64,000 nucleotides of DNA from Kitasatospora purpeofusca (lineage in GTDB: Bacteria > Actinomycetota > Actinomycetes > Streptomycetales > Streptomycetaceae): contig NZ_JODS01000047.1 in the NCBI RefSeq assembly GCF_000718025.1, positions 1 to 64,000 on the forward strand, given 5' to 3'. Numbering within the stretch: the first letter of the stretch is position 1; the number at the start of each line of letters is the position of its first letter. The translations under genes and the position numbers were made by a program. This document shows positions 53,827-63,105 of this stretch, piece by piece. The notes beneath the pieces are model-generated. The model searched no databases, had not been told where the DNA came from, and saw only the letters and a list, made by a program, of their open reading frames with translations.

Positions 53827-55148
53827 GGCGTGCCCGCCGGGGGTCGGGCGGCGCGGGCGGCGAGGCCGAGGACGATCGAGGTGAGCACGGTGGTGGTGCC
53901 GCCGATGTCGGCGTAGAGGAAGTCGATCAGGACCCAGGTGAGCAGGGCGAGGGCGGCGAGGGCGGGGCCGCGGCCGCGGGCGTGGCGCAGGCAGCCGAGC
54001 AGGAGGCCGAGGAAGAGCAGGCCGTAGGCGACGATGCCGATCAGGCCCTGTTCGCTGAGGACCAGGAAGTACATGTTGTGCGGGGAGAGCAGGGGTTCGC
54101 GCTGGAAGCCGATGGTGGCGTCGGCGGCGTCGCTGCCGGAGGAGAGCCGGAGCGGGGCGTGGCTGTCGCGCAGTTGCTGGAAGGCTTTGGGGCCGGCGCC
54201 GGTGACGGGGTGGTCCTGCCAGATCCGGCCGGCGGTGGCCCACAGGTCGTAGCGGTCGGAGACCGACTGGTCGGGGGCGGCGGAGACGGAGCCGATGGAG
54301 CTGAGCCGGTCGGTGACGCCGGAGCCGCCGAGGCCGAGTCCGCCGACGAGGACGACGGCGGCGGCCGCGCCGAGCAGGGCGCCGCGGACGGCGAGTCTGG
54401 CGTCGGCGCGCAGCAGCAGGACGGTGGCGGCCGCGGCGGTGGCGATCCAGCTGCCGCGGCTGAAGGAGACGGCGAGCGGGAGGGCGAGGAAGGCGGCGGC
54501 GGCGAACATGGCCCGGCGCAGGCGGGGGTCGCCGTCGGGTCCGCGTTCGCCGAGGGCGAGGGCGAGGGCGGCGAGCAGGCCGTAGGCGACGACGGTGGAC
54601 ATCGCCATGATGTCGAGGGCGCCGAAGGTGCCGACGGCGCGGATCGGGCGGCCGGTGTAGGAGGCGCCGGTGCCGGTGAGGAACTGGTGGACGCCGACGA
54701 CGCCCTGGATCAGCGCGGCGGCGACGAAGGAGCCGAGGACGAGGCGCTGGTCGGTACGGTCGCGCAGGGAGCAGAGCACGGCGGCGGGGACGAGCACGAA
54801 CACCTGGGTGAGGCGGACGAAGCCGGTGAGGCTGGTCGACGGGTCGATGGAGCCGACGGTGGCGACGGCGGCGGCGGTGACGATGGCGCCGAAGCGGACG
54901 GCGTCGGCGCGGCCGAGGGCCGGGGTGCGGCCGCGCAGCAGGTTGACGGCGGTGAGGGCGACCAGGGCGAGGGAGGCGAGGTCGGCGGCGGTGATGTGGA
55001 CGGCGGCGGCGACGTCCTTCTCCCCGGTGGGGACGCAGACCAGCAGCACGGTGGCGGCGGCCAGCAGGCCGGGGCGTTCCTGGAGGACGCCGCCCGCACG
55101 CCGTAACAGCCGGGCGGGGTGCGGTGGTGCGGCGAGGGGCAGGGCCAC
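53823..55148 (-). CDS. O-antigen ligase/Wzy-like polymerase
   Basis: About 441 residues with at least ten transmembrane helices. The Wzy_C signature region reads AVSFSRGSWIATAAAATVLL, and a large outer loop contains DRYDLWATAGRIWQDHPVTG and GPKAFQQLRDSHA, then PHNMYFLVLSEQGLIGIVAY, typical of O-antigen ligases/polymerases. It would join repeat units or attach the polymer. A GTG start at 55148 is chosen, with GGGAG upstream and 8 nt after the sugar transferase stop; the long frame to 55436 is out of the question because it overlaps that gene. Confidence 0.88.
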   Translation of the reverse strand: MALPLAAPPHPARLLRRAGGVLQERPGLLAAATVLLVCVPTGEKDVAAAVHITAADLASLALVALTAVNLLRGRTPALGRADAVRFGAIVTAAAVATVGSIDPSTSLTGFVRLTQVFVLVPAAVLCSLRDRTDQRLVLGSFVAAALIQGVVGVHQFLTGTGASYTGRPIRAVGTFGALDIMAMSTVVAYGLLAALALALGERGPDGDPRLRRAMFAAAAFLALPLAVSFSRGSWIATAAAATVLLLRADARLAVRGALLGAAAAVVLVGGLGLGGSGVTDRLSSIGSVSAAPDQSVSDRYDLWATAGRIWQDHPVTGAGPKAFQQLRDSHAPLRLSSGSDAADATIGFQREPLLSPHNMYFLVLSEQGLIGIVAYGLLFLGLLLGCLRHARGRGPALAALALLTWVLIDFLYADIGGTTTVLTSIVLGLAARAARPPAGTP

Positions 55149-55156
55149 GGCGTTTT

Positions 55157-56680
55157 TCAGCTCCCGTCCGGGTGGAGCATGAGGGCCGCGGTGCGGCACA
55201 GGATCTTGACGTCCTGCCAGAGGCTCCAGCTCTCGATGTAGCGGTTGTCGAAGCGGGCCCGGTCCTCGATCGAGGTGTCCCCGCGCAGGCCGTTGACCTG
55301 GGCGAGGCCGGTGAGGCCGACGGGGACGCGGTGGCGGTCCGCGTACTCGGGGTAGGCCTGGCTGAACCGCATGACGAAGTAGGGGCGTTCGGGGCGGGGA
55401 CCGACGAGGCTCATGTCGCCGCGGAGCACGTTCCACAGCTGCGGGAGTTCGTCGAGGGAGCTGCGGCGCATCAGCCGGCCGACGGCGCCCATCCGGTGGT
55501 CCTGGGAGATGTTCCAGCGGGTCGCGGACTCGTGCTCGTTGCTGGGCCGCAGGGTGCGGAACTTGAGGACGGTGAAGACCCGGCCGTCGAGGCCGGTGCG
55601 CTGCTGGCGGAAGAGGACGCCGGGGCCGGTGTCGAAGCGGACGGCGAGCGCGCAGAGGGCGAGCACGGGGGCGAGCAGCAGCAGTCCGGTCGCGGCGGCG
55701 GTGACGTCCAGGGTCCGCTTGACGGCCCAGCCGGGGCGACGGGTGGCGGCGCGGCCGACCCGGACGCAGGGGTAGCCCCAGAGGTGGTCGGCGCCGGTGA
55801 GGCGTCCGGCGGCGAGGGAGCCGTACTCGCGCAGTGCGGGGACCAGCCAGACCTGGCAGCCGAGGCGGGCGGCGTCGCGCAGGGCGGCGGCGGTCTCGGC
55901 CTCGTCGGCGGCGCCGGCGGTGGCGACCACGTGGTGGACGCGGTGGCGGCGGACTTCGCGTTCGAGGACCTCGCGGCCGCCGAGCACGGGCAGGTCGGTG
56001 TCGCCGGCGAGCAGCGGCGGGTCGGGGTCGAGGAAGCCGATCGGTCGCATCCCGTACTCGCCGCGCTCGTTGAGGGCGGCGGCGACGCGGCGGCCGAGCC
56101 GGCCGGCGCCGAGCACCAGGACGGGGCTGGGCCGGCTGCGGCGGATGCGGCGCACCAGGTGGTAGAGCAGGGCGCGGCCGCAGACGGCGAGCAGCAGTTG
56201 GGTGCCGAGGAGGACGATCAGCCGGGCGGGGGTGGCGGGGCCGGTGTCGGGCCAGTGGCCTTCGAGGCAGCCGGCCAGGCTGATGGCGAAGGCGGAGGCG
56301 ACGAGCGCCCGCGCGGTGAGGGCGGGCAGCTCGTCGAGGACGGAGAGGGTGAGGCGGGTGCGGTAGAGGCCGCCGGCCAGGTTGAGCAGGAGGAGCAGGG
56401 GCAGCAGGGCGGCGACGCCGAGCAGGGGTGCCACCCGGACGGCGGGGTCGAGGGCGCGGTTGGCGACCCCGGTGGCGGTGCAGAGGGCGAGGGCGTCGAC
56501 GGCGACCAGGGTGACGGGCAGGGCGAGCCGGGCGCGGACCGGGCGGCGGTGCCGGCGGGACGGGGCGGCGCTGCGGGTCTGGGCGGCGCGCTCCGGGCGG
56601 TCGAGCAGCCCGGTGGCGGGCCGGGGCGGGCCTGACAGGGACCGCCCGGGCCTTGGCACGCTGTCGTGGTCAATGGTCAT
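55157..56680 (-). CDS. Initiating polyprenyl-phosphate sugar transferase (WcaJ/CpsE-like)
   Basis: About 507 residues. The N-terminal half has four transmembrane helices (LALPVTLVAVDALALCTATG, LLGVAALLPLLLLLNLAGGL, and others) and a CoA-binding-like domain (VLVLGAGRLGRRVAAALNER). The C-terminal bacterial sugar transferase domain has KRTLDVTAAATGLLLLAPVL, LKFRTLR, SLDELPQLWNVLRGDMSLVG and PRPERP. It transfers the first sugar-1-phosphate to undecaprenyl phosphate. It heads the seven-gene operon. The ATG at 56680 starts MTIDHDSVPRPG. Confidence 0.93.
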   Translation of the reverse strand: MTIDHDSVPRPGRSLSGPPRPATGLLDRPERAAQTRSAAPSRRHRRPVRARLALPVTLVAVDALALCTATGVANRALDPAVRVAPLLGVAALLPLLLLLNLAGGLYRTRLTLSVLDELPALTARALVASAFAISLAGCLEGHWPDTGPATPARLIVLLGTQLLLAVCGRALLYHLVRRIRRSRPSPVLVLGAGRLGRRVAAALNERGEYGMRPIGFLDPDPPLLAGDTDLPVLGGREVLEREVRRHRVHHVVATAGAADEAETAAALRDAARLGCQVWLVPALREYGSLAAGRLTGADHLWGYPCVRVGRAATRRPGWAVKRTLDVTAAATGLLLLAPVLALCALAVRFDTGPGVLFRQQRTGLDGRVFTVLKFRTLRPSNEHESATRWNISQDHRMGAVGRLMRRSSLDELPQLWNVLRGDMSLVGPRPERPYFVMRFSQAYPEYADRHRVPVGLTGLAQVNGLRGDTSIEDRARFDNRYIESWSLWQDVKILCRTAALMLHPDGS

Positions 56681-57014
56681 CAGCGCACGAACTCCCCTGC
56701 TGTGTGCCCGGGGTGACGGCGGCCCGGCACCGGTTGGCCCGGAGCGGCCGTCCCGGCCCGGTGGGCGCGGTCCTGACAGCACCTGCTGCCGCTGGCGGCT
56801 TTCGATTTCCTCGCAAATTTCCGGCGTGAAATCGAAACGAAGCAGGCAAAATCAGACGTTACCGAACGCTGGCTTGAATGCTGGAAGTTGACTTGCCGTT
56901 TCATTCCAGCCGCCCATTAATAGGTATTTCTGATTTCACCCCTCATCCACAACCGGTTGAGGGTGCGAATACGACGGCGCCGTATCGGCGGGTCATTCAC
57001 GGCATGTGAAACGA
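56681..57014 (-). promoter_or_regulatory. AT-rich leader/promoter region of the polysaccharide operon
   Basis: These 334 bp are clearly less GC-rich than the neighbourhood. A 10-bp inverted repeat, TTTCGATTTC (56800-56809) with GAAATCGAAA (56828-56837), lies 120-157 nt before the sugar transferase start. A minus-strand -10-like TAACGT stands just beyond it (about 56857). CCCTCA/TGAGGG near 56940-56966 could end the upstream GT transcript. A long 5' leader is likely. Confidence 0.5.
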
Positions 57015-58169
57015 TCAGATCCGCTGCGGGACACGGGCGCGGCGTCGCCCGGCCGCCGGACCGGCCCCCAGCAGGTCGCGGTAGAGCGCGTCCACCTGTT
57101 CGACCACCGAGCGAACATCATGGCGAGCCGCGGCGTGCTCGCGCAGCCGCAGACCGCGCCGCTCGCACTCGATCGGATCGGACAGCGCCTCGGCCATCCG
57201 GGTGACGAGCGCGTCCACATCACCGGGCGGCACCACGGCGGACACGCGTTCGACCGGCGGCAGGCACTCGCGCGCGCCCGGCACATCGGTCAGCAGCACC
57301 GGACGCCCGGAGGCCATCGCCTCCAGCGGGGCCAGCGCCATGCCCTCCCAGCGCGAGGGCAGCACCACCAGATCGGCCGCCGCCAGCCACGGCCGGGGGT
57401 CCGCGACGTCCCCCACCAGCTTGACCCGGGACGGCTCGGCGCCCTCCCGGACCGTCGCGGCCAGCCGGGCCTCCTCCGGTCCGCCGCCGACCAGCGCCAG
57501 CCGGGCGGCCGGCACCAGGCGCCGCACCTCCGGCCAGGCGGCGAGCAGCACGTCCTGGCCCTTCTGGCGGCAGAGCCGGCCCACGCAGACCGCGAGCGGG
57601 GCGTCGAGCTCCAGGCCGAGCGCGATCCGGGCGGCCCGGCGGTCGGCGGGCGCGTAGTGGCGCACGTCCACGCCGTTGGGCACCACCGCCCAGTCGGCGT
57701 GCAGTCCGGCCGCGATGCCGTCGGTCCGCTCCTGGACCGAGACGCAGAGCAGCCGGTGCGCCCAGCGGGTCGCGTACCGCTCCCAGCGCAGGGTGGCGGC
57801 GGCCAGCGCGCCGTCCACGGCGGCGAAGGACCAGGCGTGCGGCTGGAAGACCGTGGGCACCGCGCCGCGCACGGCCAGCCGGCCGGCCAGCCCGGCCTTG
57901 GCGCTGTGCAGATGGAGCATGTCGGGCGCGGCGGCCCGGACGATCCGGCGCAGCCGCCAGGCCTCGGCCGCGGTGGCCGGGCCGGGCGAGCGGTCGGCCG
58001 GCCAGTCCTGGACCAGCGCGCCGACGGCGGCGGCCTCCTCGGCCAGCCGGCCGCCGCGCGGACAGGCGACCAGCACCCGGTGCCCGGCCTCGCGCTGGCC
58101 CCGGACCAGGTCGACCACGACGCGGGCCACTCCACCGTCGACGGGTTGGGAAATGTGAAGGATCGTCAT
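57015..58169 (-). CDS. GT4 family glycosyltransferase
   Basis: About 384 residues. MTILHISQPVDGGVARVVVD is a GT4 acceptor-domain start. PDMLHLHSAKAGLAGRL, VCVGRLCRQKGQDVLLAAWP, LALVGGGPEEARLAATV and LPSRWEGMALAPLEAMASGR (E-x7-E) complete the pattern. The closest visible resemblance is to exopolysaccharide glycosyltransferases. It is upstream of the seven-gene operon on the same strand, 334 bp away. The start is the ATG at 58169, or a GTG at 58175 if the mRNA is leaderless. Confidence 0.92.
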   Translation of the reverse strand: MTILHISQPVDGGVARVVVDLVRGQREAGHRVLVACPRGGRLAEEAAAVGALVQDWPADRSPGPATAAEAWRLRRIVRAAAPDMLHLHSAKAGLAGRLAVRGAVPTVFQPHAWSFAAVDGALAAATLRWERYATRWAHRLLCVSVQERTDGIAAGLHADWAVVPNGVDVRHYAPADRRAARIALGLELDAPLAVCVGRLCRQKGQDVLLAAWPEVRRLVPAARLALVGGGPEEARLAATVREGAEPSRVKLVGDVADPRPWLAAADLVVLPSRWEGMALAPLEAMASGRPVLLTDVPGARECLPPVERVSAVVPPGDVDALVTRMAEALSDPIECERRGLRLREHAAARHDVRSVVEQVDALYRDLLGAGPAAGRRRARVPQRI

Positions 58170-58175
58170 ATGCAC

Positions 58176-58188
58176 GGCGGCGAGCCTA
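58176..58188 (-). promoter_or_regulatory. Leaderless promoter, -10 TAGGCT
   Basis: On the minus strand TAGGCT (58188-58183) ends 7 nt before GTG at 58175, which is in frame with the GT gene (VHMTIL). No ribosome binding site is present. Confidence 0.5.
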
Positions 58189-58355
58189 GGGTGGCCGCAC
58201 CGTGCCGCGGGGGCCCCGTCACCCGGAGGTGGCGGGGCGTCCACCCGTACGGCGTGCCGCTCGCACGGGTGGACGAACTCCTCGAATCCCTGAACGAGTT
58301 GGCGGGGCGGGCGAGCCGGTCGGCCCGGGCCCGGCCGCGCCCCGGACGCTCCGGC

Positions 58356-58796
58356 TCAGCGCACCTCGGCGGCCAGGTTGGCGAGCACCTCGTCGTGGAT
58401 CCGGTTCAGGCCCTTGGGCGCGAAGGTCCGCTCGAAGAAGCCGCCGATACCGGTCGCGCCCTGCCAGGTGGCCGTGACGGTGACCCTGGTCCGGCCCTCG
58501 CCCGCCGCCGCGACGGTCCAGGTGACCACCATGCTGGAGTTGGCGTCCTTCTCCACCAGCTGGTCCGGCCGCGGCGCCGAGACGGTGAGCAGGCAGTCGC
58601 GGACCCGCTTCTCGGTGGCCTGGAGCTTCCAGTGCACCTGGGTGCCCGCGCCGGTGCCGCCGACCCGGACCTCGTACTCGCTGTACTGCGCGGGCAGCAG
58701 CTTGGGGCGGATCACCTGGTAGTCGGCCAGGGCCTCGTACACCCGCTCGGGGGCCGCGTCGTAGACCCGCTCGGTGGTGGCCTGCACCTGTCCCAT
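58356..58796 (-). CDS. SRPBCC (START-like) family protein
   Basis: About 146 residues of the polyketide-cyclase/dehydrase-type helix-grip fold: VYDAAPERVYEALADYQVIR at the start, VVTWTVAAAGEGRTRVTVTA in the strands, and FFERTFAPKGLNRIHDEVL as the C-terminal helix. It binds a hydrophobic ligand of unknown nature. AAGGAGAG precedes the ATG at 58796. It is divergent from the HipA-like kinase. Confidence 0.9.
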   Translation of the reverse strand: MGQVQATTERVYDAAPERVYEALADYQVIRPKLLPAQYSEYEVRVGGTGAGTQVHWKLQATEKRVRDCLLTVSAPRPDQLVEKDANSSMVVTWTVAAAGEGRTRVTVTATWQGATGIGGFFERTFAPKGLNRIHDEVLANLAAEVR

Positions 58797-58922
58797 GGTC
58801 CTGCTCTCCTTCGTCGGTCGTCCGGCGCCGGGTTCCGTCCGGCCGGTGTCGCTCACCGGCCAGCAAATCACAGCGAACGGGGTGCGCCGGGCGGCGCCCT
58901 CCGGTCCGGGCGGACAACCCCC

Positions 58923-58935
58923 TAGAGTGGCGGGT
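58923..58935 (+). promoter_or_regulatory. Leaderless promoter, -10 TAGAGT
   Basis: TAGAGT (58923-58928) ends 7 nt before the GTG at 58936, with no ribosome binding site. This is the clearest leaderless arrangement in the window. Confidence 0.6.
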
Positions 58936-59829
58936 GTGCTCGAACAGGTGACAGCAGTGCGCTACGTCGACCCGCTGCGGGCCGGCGGTTCCGTGCCCGG
59001 CGTGGTGGAGACCGACGACCTGGGCACCTATGTGGTGAAGTTCACCGGGGCCGCCCAGGGCCGGAAGGCGCTGGTGGCGGAGGTGATCGTCGGCGAGCTG
59101 GCCCGGCGGCTCGGTCTGCGGGTGCCGGAGCTGCGGCTGGTGGACTTCGACCCGGCGGTGGCCGAGGACGAGCCGGACAGCGAGATCCAGGACATCCTGC
59201 GGGCCAGCCGCGGCGTCAACCTCGGGATGGACCTGCTGCCCGGCGCCCGCGACTTCCGGCCCGGCATGATCGACGTCGGACCGGCCGAGGCCGGCCGGGT
59301 GGTGTGGCTGGACGCGCTCACCGGCAATGTCGACCGGACGGTGCACAACCCCAACCTCATGGTCTGGCACGGCCGGCTCTGGCTGATCGACAACGGCGCC
59401 GCGCTGATCTTCCACCACCGCTGGTCCGCGGCCGGGGCCTCGGTCGGCAAGCGGTACGACCTGAGCGCCCACGCCCTCGGCGGGTACCGCCCGGACGTGC
59501 GGCTGGCGGACGAGGAGCTCGGGCCGCTGGTCACCGCCGGGCTGCTGGAGCAGGTGGTGGCACTGGTGCCGGACGCCTGGCTGGCCGACGAGCCGGGGTT
59601 CGACTCGGTCGGGGCGCTGCGCCGGGCCTATGTGGAGCACCTGGCGGAGCGGGCGGCCCGTTCGGCGGAGTGGCTGCCGGAGGGGTTCTCGACCCCCGAG
59701 CAGCTGCTCGACGCGGAGCGGCGGCGGGCCGCGCGGACCAGGGCCGGGCGGCCGGCCTGGCTGCGGGAGGTGCCGGACCTGCACGGCAAGCCGTCGGTGG
59801 AGACGGTGTGGGAGCAGCACGTCGAGTGA
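58936..59829 (+). CDS. HipA-like kinase (HipA_2 type)
   Basis: About 297 residues. The N-lobe has YVVKFTGAAQGRKALVAEVI, with a possible ATP-binding Lys. The catalytic loop is WLDALTGNVDRTVHNPNLMV (D-x-x-R/N) and the metal-binding loop LWLIDNGAALIFHH stands for DFG. This matches the stand-alone HipA-like kinases of actinomycetes, which lack the HipA N-terminal domain. In relatives a DUF3037 gene usually follows; here the next gene is a convergent subtilase, so the partner is missing. No HipB antitoxin is adjacent. The substrate is unknown. Confidence 0.85.
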   Translation: MLEQVTAVRYVDPLRAGGSVPGVVETDDLGTYVVKFTGAAQGRKALVAEVIVGELARRLGLRVPELRLVDFDPAVAEDEPDSEIQDILRASRGVNLGMDLLPGARDFRPGMIDVGPAEAGRVVWLDALTGNVDRTVHNPNLMVWHGRLWLIDNGAALIFHHRWSAAGASVGKRYDLSAHALGGYRPDVRLADEELGPLVTAGLLEQVVALVPDAWLADEPGFDSVGALRRAYVEHLAERAARSAEWLPEGFSTPEQLLDAERRRAARTRAGRPAWLREVPDLHGKPSVETVWEQHVE

Positions 59830-59869
59830 CCCGCCGGCCGGACGCGGCCGGGGTACGGAGAAGGGCACG

Positions 59870-59905
59870 CGAACGGGGGCGGGACTGGTGTCCCGCCCCC
59901 GTTCG
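59870..59905. terminator. Bidirectional terminator between kinase and subtilase genes
   Basis: A 16-bp perfect stem (59870-59885 with 59890-59905) closes the loop TGGT. It lies 40 nt after the kinase stop and 35 nt after the subtilase stop. Confidence 0.9.
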
Positions 59906-59940
59906 GCGACTCAGGGGTTCAGCAGCCGGTCAGCCGTGGC

Positions 59941-61428
<1,488 letters not shown>

Positions 61429-61494
61429 AGGGGTTGGCCCTCCCGAGTCGTCATGCTGCAGCTGCGGTTGGCAGATGCGCTTGGAATGATCGGG

Positions 61495-61524
61495 ACGCTA
61501 GTGAACAAGTGTTGCAATCCGCAA
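61495..61524 (-). promoter_or_regulatory. Subtilase promoter
   Basis: On the minus strand -35 TTGCGG (61519-61524) and -10 TAGCGT (61495-61500) are separated by 18 nt, a good housekeeping sigma promoter. It predicts a leader of about 60 nt. Confidence 0.6.
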
Positions 61525-61730
61525 GAGGTAGTCATCTAATCGTCACAAGTCATCCACCGACGGAAGGTATGACTCCGCTCCTGCTGGGCAAGGGTGGCGA
61601 TCTGACGATCGGACGAGCACAGAGCTCACTGGCGGGTGATCCTAGTAACCCGGACCTGGGGGGCGACAGGCATTCGGAACGGCCGAAAGCGGCCAGTGGC
61701 GAGTGCTCGCCAGTGGCGGCGGGCCGACGC
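61525..61730. other. Intergenic region between subtilase promoter and amidohydrolase gene
   Basis: No gene. A 7-bp dyad TGGCGAG-TG-CTCGCCA (61697-61712) lies 19 nt after the amidohydrolase stop and could be part of its terminator, though the loop is too small to fold fully. CCAGTGGC is repeated directly around it. Confidence 0.4.
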
Positions 61731-62849
61731 TCAGATCGCGTACAGTCGGCGGGCGTTGTCGGCCGCCACCAGCCGGGCCAGCCGCTCGGCGTCGGCCGCG
61801 GTGCAGGCGCCGTCGGCCCGCCAGCCGCCGAGCAGGGTGCCCAGGCCGTGGCGGAACTGCGCCGCGCCGACCAGGTGGAGCTCCGGCAGGCCGTAGCCGT
61901 CGGTGGAGAACAGCAGCTTGCCGAACGGCGCCAGCTCCAGCATCTCGCCGAGCACCGCCGCCGCCCGCGGGCCGACGTAGGAGGTCGTCAGTCCGAGGTC
62001 GGTGTACACCAGCGGGAAGGCCTGGGCCAGCCAGGCGGCCTGCCGGTGGTAGGGGTAGCCGTGCAGCAGCACCAGCGGGACGCCGGACGGCTCGGCGGCC
62101 CGGACGAAGTCGGCGAGCAGCGACGGGTCGGCCCGGTGCAGGGTGACGTCGGGATCGCCGAAGCCGGTGTGCAGCTGGAGCGGCAGCCGCAGCCCGGCGC
62201 AGACCTCCAGGGCGGTGTGCAGCAGCTCGTGCAGCAGGACCGGGTCGGTCAGCCGGCCGCCCCCGGCGCGCTGCCGGGCGGCGGCGGCCGCCGTCACCTC
62301 GGCCGGGGAGGGCCGCCGCGCGGGCACCGCGAGGCCGGCCCGGTAGGCCACCACCGACTTGAGCGCGACGGCGCCGGCGGCCGCGGCGGCCAGCGCCTCG
62401 CGCACCGCCCGCGCCCAGTCGCCGGGCGGTGCGTCGACGGCCTCGGCGACCGGCTCCAGCCGGACCACCTCGCGCACCCGGGCGCCGGACGCCCCGGCGA
62501 ACCCGTCGAGCGGCAGCAGCGGGAAGCCGGCGGCGCCGGTCAGCCCGGTGTCCACCAGGCAGGTGTCCAGGCCGGCGGCGGCCAGCAGTCGGCGGGTGGC
62601 CTCCGGGGCGCCCAGCTCGCGCCGCCGGGCGAGGTACTCCTCGGCGGGCGCGTGCGCGGGCAGCCCGAGCGCGGGCGGGCACCAGCGGCGCACGGCGAGG
62701 CCGAGCGCGCTGTCGAAGGGCGAGGTACCGGGCGCGGGCGGGCGGTCGGACTCGGTGAGCAGCCCCGCCAGGGCCTCGTCGTCGAGCTCGGCCGTCACCA
62801 CGCTGTGGCAGTGGTGGTCGACCAGCGCGGGGACGTCCAGGTGAGACAC
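61731..62849 (-). CDS. Amidohydrolase family protein (FluG N-terminal-domain-like)
   Basis: About 372 residues. The metal-binding start is VDHHCHSVV (HxH). Further probable ligands are LQLHTGFGDPD (His), LLHGYPYHRQAAWL (His) and LLFSTDGYGLPELHLV (Asp). DHHCH, YTDLGLTTSYVG and FSTDGYGLPEL match the amidohydrolase half of FluG-type proteins, in which it is joined to a glutamine-synthetase half. Here the synthetase-like gene lies upstream. The start is the GTG at 62849; the longer frame to 63017 runs into the MITE-like insertion. Confidence 0.88.
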   Translation of the reverse strand: MSHLDVPALVDHHCHSVVTAELDDEALAGLLTESDRPPAPGTSPFDSALGLAVRRWCPPALGLPAHAPAEEYLARRRELGAPEATRRLLAAAGLDTCLVDTGLTGAAGFPLLPLDGFAGASGARVREVVRLEPVAEAVDAPPGDWARAVREALAAAAAGAVALKSVVAYRAGLAVPARRPSPAEVTAAAAARQRAGGGRLTDPVLLHELLHTALEVCAGLRLPLQLHTGFGDPDVTLHRADPSLLADFVRAAEPSGVPLVLLHGYPYHRQAAWLAQAFPLVYTDLGLTTSYVGPRAAAVLGEMLELAPFGKLLFSTDGYGLPELHLVGAAQFRHGLGTLLGGWRADGACTAADAERLARLVAADNARRLYAI

Positions 62850-62854
62850 GCCCC

Positions 62855-63105
62855 TAGGGCCTCTCTTTCGGATCACGTCGGACGAGCGGGCGTCTCCCCC
62901 AGCCTTCGGCCGGGAGGTACCCCCATGCGTGCGTGCATCGGCGGTACGGAGGAGGGAGTCCATGCGGTGGGGGTACCTCCCGGCCGGAGGCTGGGGGCCA
63001 TCGGCGACAGACGACAAGCCGGCGTGGGGGCACCTCCCGGCCGGAGGCTGGGGGCGTGCGTGCTCCGGCGGCGACCGCCCGGCGTGATCCGAAAGAGAGG
63101 CCCTA
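62855..63105. mobile_element. MITE-like element with 23-bp perfect terminal inverted repeats
   Basis: Terminal repeats at 62855-62877 (TAGGGCCTCTCTTTCGGATC...) and 63083-63105 are exact complements over 23 bp. The outer TA pairs probably represent a TA target duplication. The 251-bp interior has no transposase. It holds three related 30-bp blocks, CCCCCAGCCT..GGCCGGGAGG..ACCCCC: at 62895-62925 (inverted) and at 62968-62997 and 63025-63054 (direct). Such blocks recur across Streptomyces genomes. Probably moved by a transposase encoded elsewhere. Confidence 0.85.
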
